Assembly (NCBI GenBank): GCA_004210455.1
Contig: SEFA01000045.1
Coordinates: 1 to 47,930, forward strand
Reading direction: 5' to 3'
Length of the DNA: 47,930 bases
Source of the DNA: Rubrivivax sp.
Lineage (GTDB): Bacteria > Pseudomonadota > Gammaproteobacteria > Burkholderiales > Burkholderiaceae_C
The notes beneath the pieces were generated by a model. That model searched no databases, had not been told where the DNA came from, and saw only the letters and a list, made by a program, of their open reading frames with translations. Below, one piece after another: positions 26,179 to 35,448 of the stretch (its first letter is position 1; each line of letters opens with the position of its first letter). The position numbers and the translations under genes are program-made.

Positions 26179-27960
26179 TCAGACCGCCACCAGCTTGCGG
26201 CCGCTCGCGCCGGGCAGTGTCCGCAGCGACTGCGCGACGTCCGCCGTGTACTCGCGGCTGAGGATGGTGCTGACGAAGATCCAGTCGCAGCGGCATTCGG
26301 TCACCGTCGCGGTCACCGTCATGTAGCCGCGGCGCGAGGTATCCGCGTAGACCAGCGGCCCGATCAATTGCGTCAGCGCGCCGGCGAGCTGCTGCGGATC
26401 CTCCTTGGGCAGGTACGCCTCGAAGCCCGGCGAACTCACCGACGAGGTCGCGAACTCGACGCCGATCTGGCGGTTCGACGCGTCCAGCAGATCGTTCGCC
26501 CAGGCGTTGTGCGTGTCACCGGCCAGCACGACCAGGTTCTTGTCGAGCTGGCGGGCCGTGCCCAGCAGCGTCTCGCGCGCTACCGGGTAACCGTCCCAGG
26601 CGTCCAGGTTGTAAGGGATGCTCGGCGACGCCAGCACCGCCTGCTCCTGCGGCGTCAGGCTCCCCGGATTGCTCCGCGCCTTCGCGACGATCGCCGCGTA
26701 CTGCGACACCGTCACGCCCGTGCCCGGCGCATTGGCCTCGAACAGGATGGGCGCCGGGATGTTCATCCGGCCCATCAGCACCTGCTGCCCCAGCACCTGC
26801 CAGGTCGCCGTGGAAGCCTGCAGCTGCGCCTGCAGCCACTGGCTCTGCGTCGCGCCCAGGAGCGAGCGGTCGGCGCGGGCCATGTCGGCCTGGAACTTCG
26901 CGCTGTCCAGGCCCGACGCGGTGAGGTAGTCGTTGTAGCTGAGCTGCCTGTCGCGCGCCACGACCCGGGTGTCCAGCATGTGCAGCGACATCAGCGCGCC
27001 GAAGTTGAAGCTGCGGTACGTGGTCAGCGGGTCGCTGCCGTCGCGCACCGGCAGCCATTCGTGCCAGGCCTGGACGGCGGCGGCACGGCGCACCGCGTAG
27101 TCGCCTTCGGTGGCCGGCTGGTGGTTCTCGGCGCCGTCCTTCCAGGCGTCGTTCGCGACCTCGTGGTCGTCCCACACGGCGATCATCGGCAGCGCGGCGT
27201 GCAGCTTCTGCAGATCGGCGTCGGCGCGGTACTGCGCGTAGCGTCGACGATAGTCGGCCAGCGCCACGATCTCCTTCGGCGGCTCGACCACGCGGCCCAG
27301 CGCCTGCGCGCCTGCGCTCGCGTACTGGCCCGGACCGTATTCGTAGATGTAGTCGCCCAGATGGACGGCCACGTCGTAGCTGTCCGTCCCGGCGCGCTTC
27401 GCGGCCTCGGCGTAGACGTTGAAGTAGCCGGTCGGGTAGTTCGAGCACGAGAACACCGCCAGCCTCACCTGCGCCACGTCGGCCGCCGGCAGGGTCTTCG
27501 CCCGGCCGACCGTCGAGGTCGCCGCGTAGGCCTTGAAGCGATACCAGTAGCGCACGCCGGCCTGCAGCCCGGTAGCGTCGACCTTCACGCAGAAGTCGCC
27601 CGAGGCGCGTGCCGTCGCGTCGCCCTTGGCCACGACCGAGACGAACTCCGCGTCGCTCGCGACCTCCCAGCTCACCGGCACGTCGCGCAGGTCGGCACTG
27701 TCCTGCGCCAGCACGCGGGTCCACAGGATCACGCGATCGCCAAGCGGATCGCCGCTGGCCACGCCGTGGCTGAAGACGACCGCGACCTGCGGCGTGTCGC
27801 CGTCGCCGTCGTCGCCGCCACAACCCGCCAGAGGCAGTCCGGCCAGGGCGCCCGCCGCCAGCGCGCCGCGCACCAGGTGGCGTCGGGTGTGGTCGATGGG
27901 CTCGGCGGACGCGACGGGATCGTCGTTCTTGAACAGGTTCAGCAGTGGCTTCTTGGTCAT
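26179..27960 (-). CDS. phoD: PhoD-type alkaline phosphatase/phosphodiesterase, Tat-exported
   Basis: 593 aa. Twin-arginine signal TRRHLVRG (25-32) with hydrophobic segment ending in a lipobox-like LAGC (44-47), so it may be a Tat lipoprotein. An N-terminal PhoD_N beta domain (about 58-155) precedes the metallophosphatase domain: VFSCSNYPTGY, AVHLGDYIYEYG, IAVWDDHEVANDAW and VVLAGDTHNAWANDL, which supply the Fe/Ca ligands of PhoD enzymes. It releases phosphate from phosphomono- and diesters outside the cytoplasmic membrane. A candidate Pho box lies 81 bp upstream, consistent with induction by phosphate starvation. Confidence 0.93.
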   Translation of the reverse strand: MTKKPLLNLFKNDDPVASAEPIDHTRRHLVRGALAAGALAGLPLAGCGGDDGDGDTPQVAVVFSHGVASGDPLGDRVILWTRVLAQDSADLRDVPVSWEVASDAEFVSVVAKGDATARASGDFCVKVDATGLQAGVRYWYRFKAYAATSTVGRAKTLPAADVAQVRLAVFSCSNYPTGYFNVYAEAAKRAGTDSYDVAVHLGDYIYEYGPGQYASAGAQALGRVVEPPKEIVALADYRRRYAQYRADADLQKLHAALPMIAVWDDHEVANDAWKDGAENHQPATEGDYAVRRAAAVQAWHEWLPVRDGSDPLTTYRSFNFGALMSLHMLDTRVVARDRQLSYNDYLTASGLDSAKFQADMARADRSLLGATQSQWLQAQLQASTATWQVLGQQVLMGRMNIPAPILFEANAPGTGVTVSQYAAIVAKARSNPGSLTPQEQAVLASPSIPYNLDAWDGYPVARETLLGTARQLDKNLVVLAGDTHNAWANDLLDASNRQIGVEFATSSVSSPGFEAYLPKEDPQQLAGALTQLIGPLVYADTSRRGYMTVTATVTECRCDWIFVSTILSREYTADVAQSLRTLPGASGRKLVAV

Positions 27961-28040
27961 GGTCGGGCGAGCGGTCGGCTTGCGGGATGAAGGTGAAGCA
28001 CGTGCAGTCGCCAGTGCGCGGCACAGTGTTCGACTTCACG

Positions 28041-28058
28041 GTGACATCACGACGACAG
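28041..28058 (-). promoter_or_regulatory. Candidate Pho box upstream of phoD
   Basis: Minus strand CTGTCGT, 4 nt (CGTG), ATGTCAC. Compared with the PhoB half-site CTGTCAT the matches are 6/7 and 5/7, with the correct 11-bp period, 81 bp before the phoD start codon and in the right orientation. Confidence 0.6.
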
Positions 28059-28134
28059 CGGGGACGGGGCATTCGGCATGCCGTCCGACGGCCGCCGCCG
28101 GGTTCGGCTACGCTTGCGCGCCTCTGAGAGAACG

Positions 28135-28150
28135 CTGAGCGCGCGCTCAG
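28135..28150. repeat. 16-bp perfect palindrome before the aldo/keto reductase gene
   Basis: CTGAGCGCGCGCTCAG, ending 22 bp before the start codon at 28173. Its symmetry and position suit a repressor operator, or a hairpin in the leader. No regulator gene is adjacent. Confidence 0.45.
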
Positions 28151-28172
28151 AAAAGCAACCACGGAGAAAAGC

Positions 28173-29153
28173 ATGCAATACCGTCGGCTCGGCCGCAGCG
28201 GCCTGCAGGTGTCCGAACTGTCCCTGGGCTCCTGGGTGACGTATCACAACCAGGTCGACACCGGCTCGGCCGTCGAACTGATGGCCGCGGCGCGCGACGC
28301 CGGCATCAACTTCTTCGACAACGCCGAGGCCTACGCGCTCGGCAAGAGCGAGGAGATCATGGGCCAGGTCCTCAAGCAGCTGGGCTGGGGCCGGCACACC
28401 TACGTCGTGTCGACGAAGTTCTACTGGGGACTCGACAAGTCGGGCACCACAATCAACTACAAGGACACGCTGAACCGCAAGTACCTGATGCAGGCCATCG
28501 ACGGCTCGCTGAAGCGCTTCGGACTGGACGAGATCGACCTCGTGTACTGCCACCGTCCCGATCCGCACACGCCGATCGAGGAGACCGTGCGCGCGATGAG
28601 CGACATGATCACGCAGGGCAAGGCGCTGTACTGGGGCACCAGCGAATGGAGCGCCGACGAGATCCGCGCCGCCTGGGAGATCGCCGAGCGCCACCACCTG
28701 CACAAGCCGGTGATGGAGCAGCCGCAGTACCACCTGTTCCACCGCCAGCGCGTGGAGAAGGACTACGCCCGGCTCTATGACGACATCGGCCTGGGACTGA
28801 CGACGTGGAGCCCGCTGGCGTCCGGCCTGCTGACCGGCAAGTACCGCAACGGCATTCCCGAAGGCAGCCGCGGATCGCTGGAAAGCATGTCCTGGCTGCG
28901 CGAACAGCTGCAGGAACCGCAGCGCAACGCCGCGGTCGGCGAACTCGGCAAGATCGCCGATGAACTCGACTGCACGATGGCGCAGCTGGCCATCGCCTGG
29001 ATCAACCGCAACCCGCGCGTGTCGACGGTGATCCTGGGCGCGAGCAAGCTGTCGCAGCTGCAGGACAACCTGGGCGCGCTCGCCGTCACGCCGAAGCTGA
29101 CGCCCGAGGTCCTGGCGCGCATCGACGCCATCACGCTGCCGCTGGCGAAATAA
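28173..29153 (+). CDS. Aldo/keto reductase, Kv-beta-like (YghZ-type)
   Basis: 326 aa; GGAG lies 7 nt before ATG 28173. AKR barrel features: [12 protein letters not shown], the catalytic Asp and Tyr in [16 protein letters not shown], Lys in [11 protein letters not shown], His in [15 protein letters not shown], and the NADPH-binding end [20 protein letters not shown]. Sequence style matches the potassium-channel beta-subunit subgroup and the bacterial YghZ-like reductases that reduce aldehydes with NADPH. It stands alone, divergent from phoD, with a palindrome in its leader. Confidence 0.93.
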   Translation: MQYRRLGRSGLQVSELSLGSWVTYHNQVDTGSAVELMAAARDAGINFFDNAEAYALGKSEEIMGQVLKQLGWGRHTYVVSTKFYWGLDKSGTTINYKDTLNRKYLMQAIDGSLKRFGLDEIDLVYCHRPDPHTPIEETVRAMSDMITQGKALYWGTSEWSADEIRAAWEIAERHHLHKPVMEQPQYHLFHRQRVEKDYARLYDDIGLGLTTWSPLASGLLTGKYRNGIPEGSRGSLESMSWLREQLQEPQRNAAVGELGKIADELDCTMAQLAIAWINRNPRVSTVILGASKLSQLQDNLGALAVTPKLTPEVLARIDAITLPLAK

Positions 29154-29270
29154 GCGCGGCCCTCCCCTCGGGGTTTGTCCGCAGACCGCCCGCCAAGCCC
29201 CTCATTGACGGGGCCGGGTTGTCGCGCCAGTGCCGCATTCCGGACGGCAGCACGGCTAGCATCCCGCGCG

Positions 29271-32200
29271 ATGCTGCGACGACGTGCCGTTCCCCTGCTG
29301 CCGAGTCTGTGCGCCGCCGTCGTGCTGGTCCTGGCTTCGGCCATGGCGATCGCGCCGCGCGGCGTCGCGGCGTTCCCGGAAGGCTCAGGCACCGGACGCG
29401 TCGATAACACGGAGCGCACGGAGCGCACGGACCGTACGGACCGCCCCGTGCCGCCGGAGATCGCGCTGCTGGCCGAGCCGCGTTTCGAGACGGTCGGCAT
29501 CGACGCGCCCGTCCCGTTGAACATCATCTCGGCGGTCGCGCAGGACCGCACCGGTTTCCTGTGGATCGGCACCGGCGCGGGGCTGGTCCGTTTCGACGGC
29601 TACAACTTCCGCCAGCCGGGCGCGCCGATCGAGAACGGCGTGCGCTCGGCCCGCAGCCTCGGGTTCATCCGCGCCCTGCTCGTGGCGCGCGACGGCCGCC
29701 TGTGGATCGGCACCGAGGCCGACGGCCTGGCCGCCTACGACCCGCAGAGCGAGAAGCTGTCGCTGTTCCGCTCCGACGCCAATCCTCAGCTGCCGCGCAG
29801 CGCGGTCTCCGCCGGCACCATCCGCGCGCTGGCCGAGGACCGCGACGGACAGATCTGGATCGGCACGATCGGCCACGGCCTGGACCGCTACGACCCGGTC
29901 GAGGGCCGCTTCCAGCATTACCGCCAAGGGGCGCCGGGCGGCCTGCCCGACGACCGCGTCCAATCGCTGGCCATCGACCGCGAAGGCGCGTTGTGGATCG
30001 GCACCTGGAAGGGCCTGGCGCGCAAGCGCGCCGGCTCGGACCATTTCGAACCGGTGTTCTCGACGCCGGGCAAGCCGGGTCTTGCCGGCAAGATCGTGCT
30101 GAGCCTGTTCGTCGCGCCCGACGGCCGCGTCTGGGCCGGCACGCAGCAGGGCGACCTCGCCCTCGTCGACCCCAAGACCGGCGAAGGCACGCTGCTCGAA
30201 CGCGCCGAAGAGGCGGTGAACGGCTCGGTCAACGCCTTCGTCGCGCTGGACGACCGGCACCTCTGGCTGGGCCGCAACGGCGGACTGGAACTGCGCTCGG
30301 TCGCCGGCGGCGAACTGCTGCGGACCATGAAGCACGATCCGCTGAACCGCGGCAGCCTCGGCGGCAACGAGGTCCGCGCGTTGATGCGCGACCGCGCCGG
30401 CTGGATCTGGACCGGCGGCTACGGCGGCGGGCTGCAGCGTCACAACCCCGCCAACACCAGCACCTGGGTGCGCGGCCGCGACGCCGGCAAGCAGGCGCAA
30501 CTGATCGATCCGAGCACCCGCGCGATGGTGCAGCTCGACTCCGGCGAGGTCTGGCTGGGGAGCAACGAGAGCGGCGTGACCGTGCTCGACGAGCAACTGC
30601 GCTCGATCGCCACGCTGCGCCCCGCACCGGGGCAGCGCGGCGGGCTGTCGGGCGGCCGCATCTCCAGCCTCGTCCAGATGAAGGACGGCACGATCTGGCT
30701 CGGCAGCGACGGCGGCCTGCACCAGTACACCCGCGACCGCCAGCTGCTGCGCGTCATCCAGGCCGGCACGGGCCGCGCGCGGCGGCTGCTCGCCGGCCGC
30801 GACGGCACGCTGTGGATCGGCACGCAGGACGGTCTTTACCGCCTGCCGCCGGGCGCCCCGGCGGCACAAACCACGCCGATCCGGCTCCGGCAGGAAGGCG
30901 GCCAGCCGCTGACGGGCGACGTCAACGCACTCTCGGAGACCGCGGACGGCGGGCTGTGGGTCGGCACCGAGAAAGGGCTGTACCGCCTCGCCCCGGGCGG
31001 CACGGAATTGATCCCCGCGCGCGCCCAGCCGGGCCGGGACATGAGCCACCACTCCATCGTCGGACTGCTGGTCGACTCGAAGCAGCGCTTGTGGGTCGAC
31101 ACCGCGGCGGGGCTGCACCTGCTCACCCACTGGGACGGCCGCGACGCGGCGTTCGAACGCGTCAGCGAGAAGCACGGCGTGATCGGCCGCTCGTTCGGCG
31201 CCAACCTCCTTGAGGATGGCGAGGGCCGCATCTGGTCGCACAACTTCGTCTACGACCCGGCCAAGGACAACTACTACGAGCTGACCAACGCCGACGGCGT
31301 CGACATCGGCACCGGCTGGTTCCGCGCCTACCTGAAGACGCGCGACGGCCGGCTGCTGTTCGGCGGCAGCAAGGGCGTGCTGGTGGTGACGCCCGAGCGC
31401 TTCGAAGCCTGGGCCTACCAGCCGCCGCTCGTGACCACCGAACTGCACGTCGACGGCCAGCGCTTGGCGGCCGGCAAGCTGCCCGAGGAGGGGTTGACCA
31501 TCGGTGCGGACAACCGCAGCTTCAGTGTCGAGTTCGCCGCGCTCGATTTCAGCGAACCCGAACGCAACCGCTACGCGTACCAGCTGGAGGGCTTCGACCC
31601 GGACTGGATCAGCACCGGCGCCGACCTGCGCGTGGCCGTGTACACCAACCTCGATCCGGGCAAGTACCGGCTGCGCGTGCGCGGCACCAACCGCAACGGC
31701 GTGTGGAGCCCGCTGGAGCTCGACATTCCCGTGCGCGTGATGCCCGAGTGGTGGCAGACCTGGTGGGCGCGCACGCTGGGCGGCGCGGCCTTGATCCTGC
31801 TGGTCTACCTGCTGGTGGCCCTGCGGACCTCCTACCTGCGGCGTTCGCAGCTGGCGCTCGAGATCAAGGTGCGGGCGCGGACGGCGGAGCTGGAGCGCCT
31901 GTCGCTCGACCTGCAGGCGAAGACGGTGGCGCTGGAGGAGTCCAGCCTGTCCGATCCCCTGACCGGGCTCCGCAACCGCCGCTTCCTGACGCAGCACGTC
32001 GACGCGGACGTGGCGCTGGCGGTGCGTCGCCACGAACAGGCAGGTGGCGACGGCGGCGGCAGCGCCAATAGGAACGGCAACGGCAACGGCAACGGCCACG
32101 TCAGCGGCGCGACGCCGTCGGACGACGGCGACCTGATCTTCTTCCTGCTCGACCTCGACCACTTCAAGTCGCTGAACGACCGACTCGGCCACGCTGCGGG

Positions 32201-32684
32201 CGACGCGGTGCTGCAGCAGATGCGCGAGCGTCTGACCGCCGTGTTCCGCGAGGCGGACTATCTCGTCCGCTGGGGCGGCGAGGAGTTCCTCATCGTCGCG
32301 CGCGACACCTCGCGGGCGCATGCGGCGGAACTGGCCGAACGCGCACGGCGACAGGTCAGCGGCACGCCCTTCGATCTCGGCAAGGGCCGGACGGTCGACG
32401 TGACCTGCTCGGTGGGCTTCGCGGCCTTCCCGCTCGCGCCGGCGTTCCCGCGGGCGCTGGATTGGGCCGCGACGATCGCCCTGGCGGACGAGGCGCTCTA
32501 CGCGGTCAAACGCCGCGGCCGCAACGGATGGGAGGGTGTCGTCGGTGTCGCGCCGCACGAAGATGTCCCCGACCTCGAGGGCGCATTACGCCAGCGTTCG
32601 CGTGAAACGATGGCAGACTGGCTGTCGAGCGGCGGCCTGACGGTCGTGCGCTCTTCGCCGCCGGCCCCCGCTTCCGAGACCTGA
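29271..32684 (+). CDS. Two-component-propeller sensor diguanylate cyclase (GGDEF)
   Basis: 1137 aa from ATG 29271 (MLRRRAVPLL...), which gives a signal or anchor segment. Residues about 60-730 form beta-propeller repeats of the ligand-gated two-component type (FLWIGTGAGLVRFDG, RLWIGTEADGLAAYD, QIWIGTIGHGLDRYD and more). A Y_Y_Y domain (about 735-825: YAYQLEGFDPDW, PGKYRLRVRGTNRNG), a membrane span (about 831-852), a coiled coil, and a GGDEF domain with GGEEF at 1002-1006 and I-site READ at 993-996 follow. It senses a periplasmic signal and makes cyclic di-GMP. An Asn-Gly insert lies in the GGDEF domain. ATG 29271 has only a weak ribosome-binding site. Confidence 0.92.
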   Translation: MLRRRAVPLLPSLCAAVVLVLASAMAIAPRGVAAFPEGSGTGRVDNTERTERTDRTDRPVPPEIALLAEPRFETVGIDAPVPLNIISAVAQDRTGFLWIGTGAGLVRFDGYNFRQPGAPIENGVRSARSLGFIRALLVARDGRLWIGTEADGLAAYDPQSEKLSLFRSDANPQLPRSAVSAGTIRALAEDRDGQIWIGTIGHGLDRYDPVEGRFQHYRQGAPGGLPDDRVQSLAIDREGALWIGTWKGLARKRAGSDHFEPVFSTPGKPGLAGKIVLSLFVAPDGRVWAGTQQGDLALVDPKTGEGTLLERAEEAVNGSVNAFVALDDRHLWLGRNGGLELRSVAGGELLRTMKHDPLNRGSLGGNEVRALMRDRAGWIWTGGYGGGLQRHNPANTSTWVRGRDAGKQAQLIDPSTRAMVQLDSGEVWLGSNESGVTVLDEQLRSIATLRPAPGQRGGLSGGRISSLVQMKDGTIWLGSDGGLHQYTRDRQLLRVIQAGTGRARRLLAGRDGTLWIGTQDGLYRLPPGAPAAQTTPIRLRQEGGQPLTGDVNALSETADGGLWVGTEKGLYRLAPGGTELIPARAQPGRDMSHHSIVGLLVDSKQRLWVDTAAGLHLLTHWDGRDAAFERVSEKHGVIGRSFGANLLEDGEGRIWSHNFVYDPAKDNYYELTNADGVDIGTGWFRAYLKTRDGRLLFGGSKGVLVVTPERFEAWAYQPPLVTTELHVDGQRLAAGKLPEEGLTIGADNRSFSVEFAALDFSEPERNRYAYQLEGFDPDWISTGADLRVAVYTNLDPGKYRLRVRGTNRNGVWSPLELDIPVRVMPEWWQTWWARTLGGAALILLVYLLVALRTSYLRRSQLALEIKVRARTAELERLSLDLQAKTVALEESSLSDPLTGLRNRRFLTQHVDADVALAVRRHEQAGGDGGGSANRNGNGNGNGHVSGATPSDDGDLIFFLLDLDHFKSLNDRLGHAAGDAVLQQMRERLTAVFREADYLVRWGGEEFLIVARDTSRAHAAELAERARRQVSGTPFDLGKGRTVDVTCSVGFAAFPLAPAFPRALDWAATIALADEALYAVKRRGRNGWEGVVGVAPHEDVPDLEGALRQRSRETMADWLSSGGLTVVRSSPPAPASET
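32065..32096 (+). repeat. Short tandem repeat (AACGGC)n inside the GGDEF gene
   Basis: Repeated AACGGC units encode Asn-Gly pairs (NGNGNGNG) within a roughly 25-residue polar insert between the first helix and the FFLLDLDHFKSLND strand of the GGDEF domain. Repeat number could vary between strains. Confidence 0.7.
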
Positions 32685-32983
32685 TCCGCATCCTCGCGGA
32701 GGATCGGCGCCGGCAAGTCCTGACCCTGAGGCACGGCCGTCACCGGGATCCCTCCCGGACCGCCGATTGCCACACGTGCGACAAGACCGGCGCGGAGACG
32801 GCAATTGACGCTCCCGCCCGGTTGCCGATGACCGGCAATCGGTAAAGCCGACAAGTAAAGGCTGCCAGCACCTGTCCGACATCGCCGCGGCGGCGACCGG
32901 ATTGGCCCGATGATCGGGGGCTCCCCGGCCCACCGGCTCCCGGGCTGGCCGCCGTCCACGATTCGAGGAGAACCTTCGTCTTG

Positions 32984-34225
32984 ATGAACGACTTTGCGAA
33001 CTTCCTGCAGTTCAGCAGCTGGCCGCCCCGGCCCGACTGGCTGTTCTGGGCCTCGCTGACCATGGTGGCCGCCGGCGTGCTCGGCGAATTCGTCAACCGC
33101 CGGCTCGGCCTGCCCCGCGTGGTCGGCTACAGCGTCGTCGGCATGGTGCTGGCGGCGCTGGGTCATGGCATCTTCGCCAACGGCGCGCTGGACGCGCGCC
33201 TGCGGCTGGTCGTCGATCTCGCGCTCGCGCTGCTGCTGTTCGAGATGGGCTCGCGCGTGAACCTGCGCTGGCTGCGCAACAACAAGGCGCTGCTGGGCGC
33301 CAGCGCGGCCGAGGCCGTCGCCTCCTTCGGCATCGTCGGTGTCGGTCTGATGCTGCTGGGCGTCGCGCCGCTGATCGCCTTCAGCTGCGCGGTGCTCACG
33401 ATGGCGTCCAGCGCCGCCGTGGTCGGCCGGGTCGGCGCCGAGCTGCGCGCCGCCGGTCAGGTGAGCGAACGCATGCTCGCGCTGACCTCGCTGAACACGA
33501 TCTACGGCGTGCTCGCGCACAAGCTGCTGCTGGGCTGGCTGGCGCTGGACCAGAAGGGCGACTGGCTGGAGGCCGTCGCGCAACCGTTGTATGCCTTCAT
33601 CGGATCGATCATCGTGGCCGCGCTGCTGGCGCGGCTCACCGCGAACCTGATGCGCCGGCTGGACCTGCGCAACGAGAACTCGGTGTTGATGCTGCTGGGT
33701 CTGGTGCTGGTGGCGCTGAGCGTGGCGCGGGTGTTGAACCTGTCGACGCTGCTGGTGCCGCTGCTGGCCGGCATGATCCTGCGCAACACGACCGAACGCC
33801 CGTGGGTCTGGCCGCGCCACTTCGGCACGGCGGGCGGGGTGCTGGTGCTGATGCTGTTCGTCGCGGTCGGTTCCGCGTGGACGCTGGACGCGCTGGCGAT
33901 GGGGGCGGTGCTGGCGCTGGCGCTGCTGCTGCTGCGCCTGGTCGCGAAGGCGCTGGCCCTGACCGGCATGGCGCGCCTGAGCGGCATCGACGCCCGCCAG
34001 GGCATCGCGCTGGCGGTGTGCCTGAGTCCGGTATCCGGCACGATGCTGGTGCTTTTCAGCGAGGTGCAGCTGCACCATCCGCAGGTCGCGGCGACGCTGG
34101 CGCCGGTCATCCTGTCCACGATCGCATTGATGGAACTCGTAGGACCGATCGCCGTGCAATGGGGCTTGCGCCTCGCCGGCGAACATCACCCTGAAACGAC
34201 AGTCAAGGAGGCTGCGAAGAAATGA
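32984..34225 (+). CDS. CPA2-type cation:proton antiporter (Kef/NhaP-like membrane domain)
   Basis: 413 aa with about 12 hydrophobic segments. Features of the Na/H-exchanger fold: [18 protein letters not shown] near the start, [18 protein letters not shown], the discontinuous-helix region [34 protein letters not shown] and [16 protein letters not shown]. It lacks the TrkA-N domain of full Kef proteins. GAGGAG at 32965-32970 is 13 nt from ATG 32984 and 10 nt from TTG 32981, so TTG could be the real start. Its last codons overlap the start of the YbdK-type gene by 4 bp (ATGA), implying translational coupling. Confidence 0.88.
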   Translation: MNDFANFLQFSSWPPRPDWLFWASLTMVAAGVLGEFVNRRLGLPRVVGYSVVGMVLAALGHGIFANGALDARLRLVVDLALALLLFEMGSRVNLRWLRNNKALLGASAAEAVASFGIVGVGLMLLGVAPLIAFSCAVLTMASSAAVVGRVGAELRAAGQVSERMLALTSLNTIYGVLAHKLLLGWLALDQKGDWLEAVAQPLYAFIGSIIVAALLARLTANLMRRLDLRNENSVLMLLGLVLVALSVARVLNLSTLLVPLLAGMILRNTTERPWVWPRHFGTAGGVLVLMLFVAVGSAWTLDALAMGAVLALALLLLRLVAKALALTGMARLSGIDARQGIALAVCLSPVSGTMLVLFSEVQLHHPQVAATLAPVILSTIALMELVGPIAVQWGLRLAGEHHPETTVKEAAKK

Positions 34226-35358
34226 GCCTCGAACCGTTTGCCATCTCCAAGCCCCTGACGATGGGCGTGGAGCTCGAGCTCCAGATCGTCAACCGCCACG
34301 ACTACGACCTGATGCCGGGGTCCAAGGACCTGCTGCGGGTGATGAAGGGCGAGACCGTGCCGGGCGACGTCACGCCCGAGATCACGGACAGCATGATCGA
34401 GCTCTGCACCAACGTGTGCACGAACTACGAGCAGGTGCTGGAGCAGCTGACGACCACGCGCGATGCGCTGGTGCGCAGCGCCGACCGGCTCAACCTCGGC
34501 CTGTCCGGCGGCGGCACGCACCCGTACCAGCACTGGAGCAAGCAGCGCATCTTCGACAAGCCGCGGTTCCAGGAGATCTCCTCGCTGTACGGCTACCTGA
34601 GCAAGCAGTTCACGGTGTTCGGGCAGCACGTGCACATCGGCTGCGAAGGCCCGGACCACGCGCTGCGGCTGCTGCACGGGCTGTCGCGCTTCATCCCGCA
34701 CCTGATCGCGCTGTCGGCGTCCTCGCCGTATGTGCAGGGTGCCGACACGGGCTTCCATTCGGCGCGGCTGAATTCGGTGTTCGCGTTCCCGCTGTCGGGT
34801 CGCGCGCCCTTCGTGCTGACCTGGGACGACTTCCTGGTGTTCTTCGAGAAGATGACCCACACGGGCGTCGTGAAGAGCATGAAGGACTTCTACTGGGACA
34901 TCCGGCCCAAGCCCGAGTTCGGGACGATCGAGGTGCGGGTGCTCGACACGCCGCTGACGATCGAGAAGGCCTCGGCGCTGGCGGCGCTGATCCAGTGCCT
35001 GGCGCGGTGGATCTCGCACGACAAGCCGTTCGAGCTGCACGAGGACGACTACCTGCCCTACACCTTCAACCGGTTCCAGGCGTGCCGGTTCGGGCTGGAG
35101 GGGACCTTCGTCGATCCGAAGAGCGGCGAGCACCGCAGTCTGCGGGAGGACCTGAACGTCACGCTGCACGCGCTGGAGCCGCATGCGGTCGCGCTGAAGG
35201 CGGAGCCGGCGTTGAGGTACGTCCGCGAGGAGATGCGCTGGCAGGGCAACGATGCGACGTGGGCGCGCGGGGTCGTGGAGAAGGAACAGCTGCTGAACGA
35301 GCTGGTGCGGCAGCAGTGCGAGCGCTGGGCCGGGAGGCCGGTGGCGACGGCGAGGTGA
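34222..35358 (+). CDS. ybdK: Carboxylate-amine ligase YbdK (glutamate-cysteine ligase 2 type)
   Basis: 378 aa, usual length for the family (GCS2, PF04107). Motifs: [12 protein letters not shown] near the start, [61 protein letters not shown], and [14 protein letters not shown]. coli YbdK has weak gamma-glutamylcysteine synthetase activity in vitro; physiological substrates of most members are unknown. Start ATG 34222 lies inside the end of the antiporter gene, so the two are translated together. Because Kef antiporters respond to glutathione adducts, the pairing may be functional, but that is inference. Confidence 0.92.
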   Translation: MSLEPFAISKPLTMGVELELQIVNRHDYDLMPGSKDLLRVMKGETVPGDVTPEITDSMIELCTNVCTNYEQVLEQLTTTRDALVRSADRLNLGLSGGGTHPYQHWSKQRIFDKPRFQEISSLYGYLSKQFTVFGQHVHIGCEGPDHALRLLHGLSRFIPHLIALSASSPYVQGADTGFHSARLNSVFAFPLSGRAPFVLTWDDFLVFFEKMTHTGVVKSMKDFYWDIRPKPEFGTIEVRVLDTPLTIEKASALAALIQCLARWISHDKPFELHEDDYLPYTFNRFQACRFGLEGTFVDPKSGEHRSLREDLNVTLHALEPHAVALKAEPALRYVREEMRWQGNDATWARGVVEKEQLLNELVRQQCERWAGRPVATAR

Positions 35359-35448
35359 TTGGCCAGACTGCGACGCCCCTCACTTGGAGGGACGCCGCAG
35401 GGTTGCGATTCGGGGGCTGGAAGCGCGGCAATCTGCCTGCGTGCCGCT

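Noticed and set aside
29385-32558. A 1057-codon minus-strand open frame across the propeller GGDEF gene
   Set aside because: It is antisense to a clearly recognised gene, has Arg/Ala/Gln-rich composition and no domain pattern.
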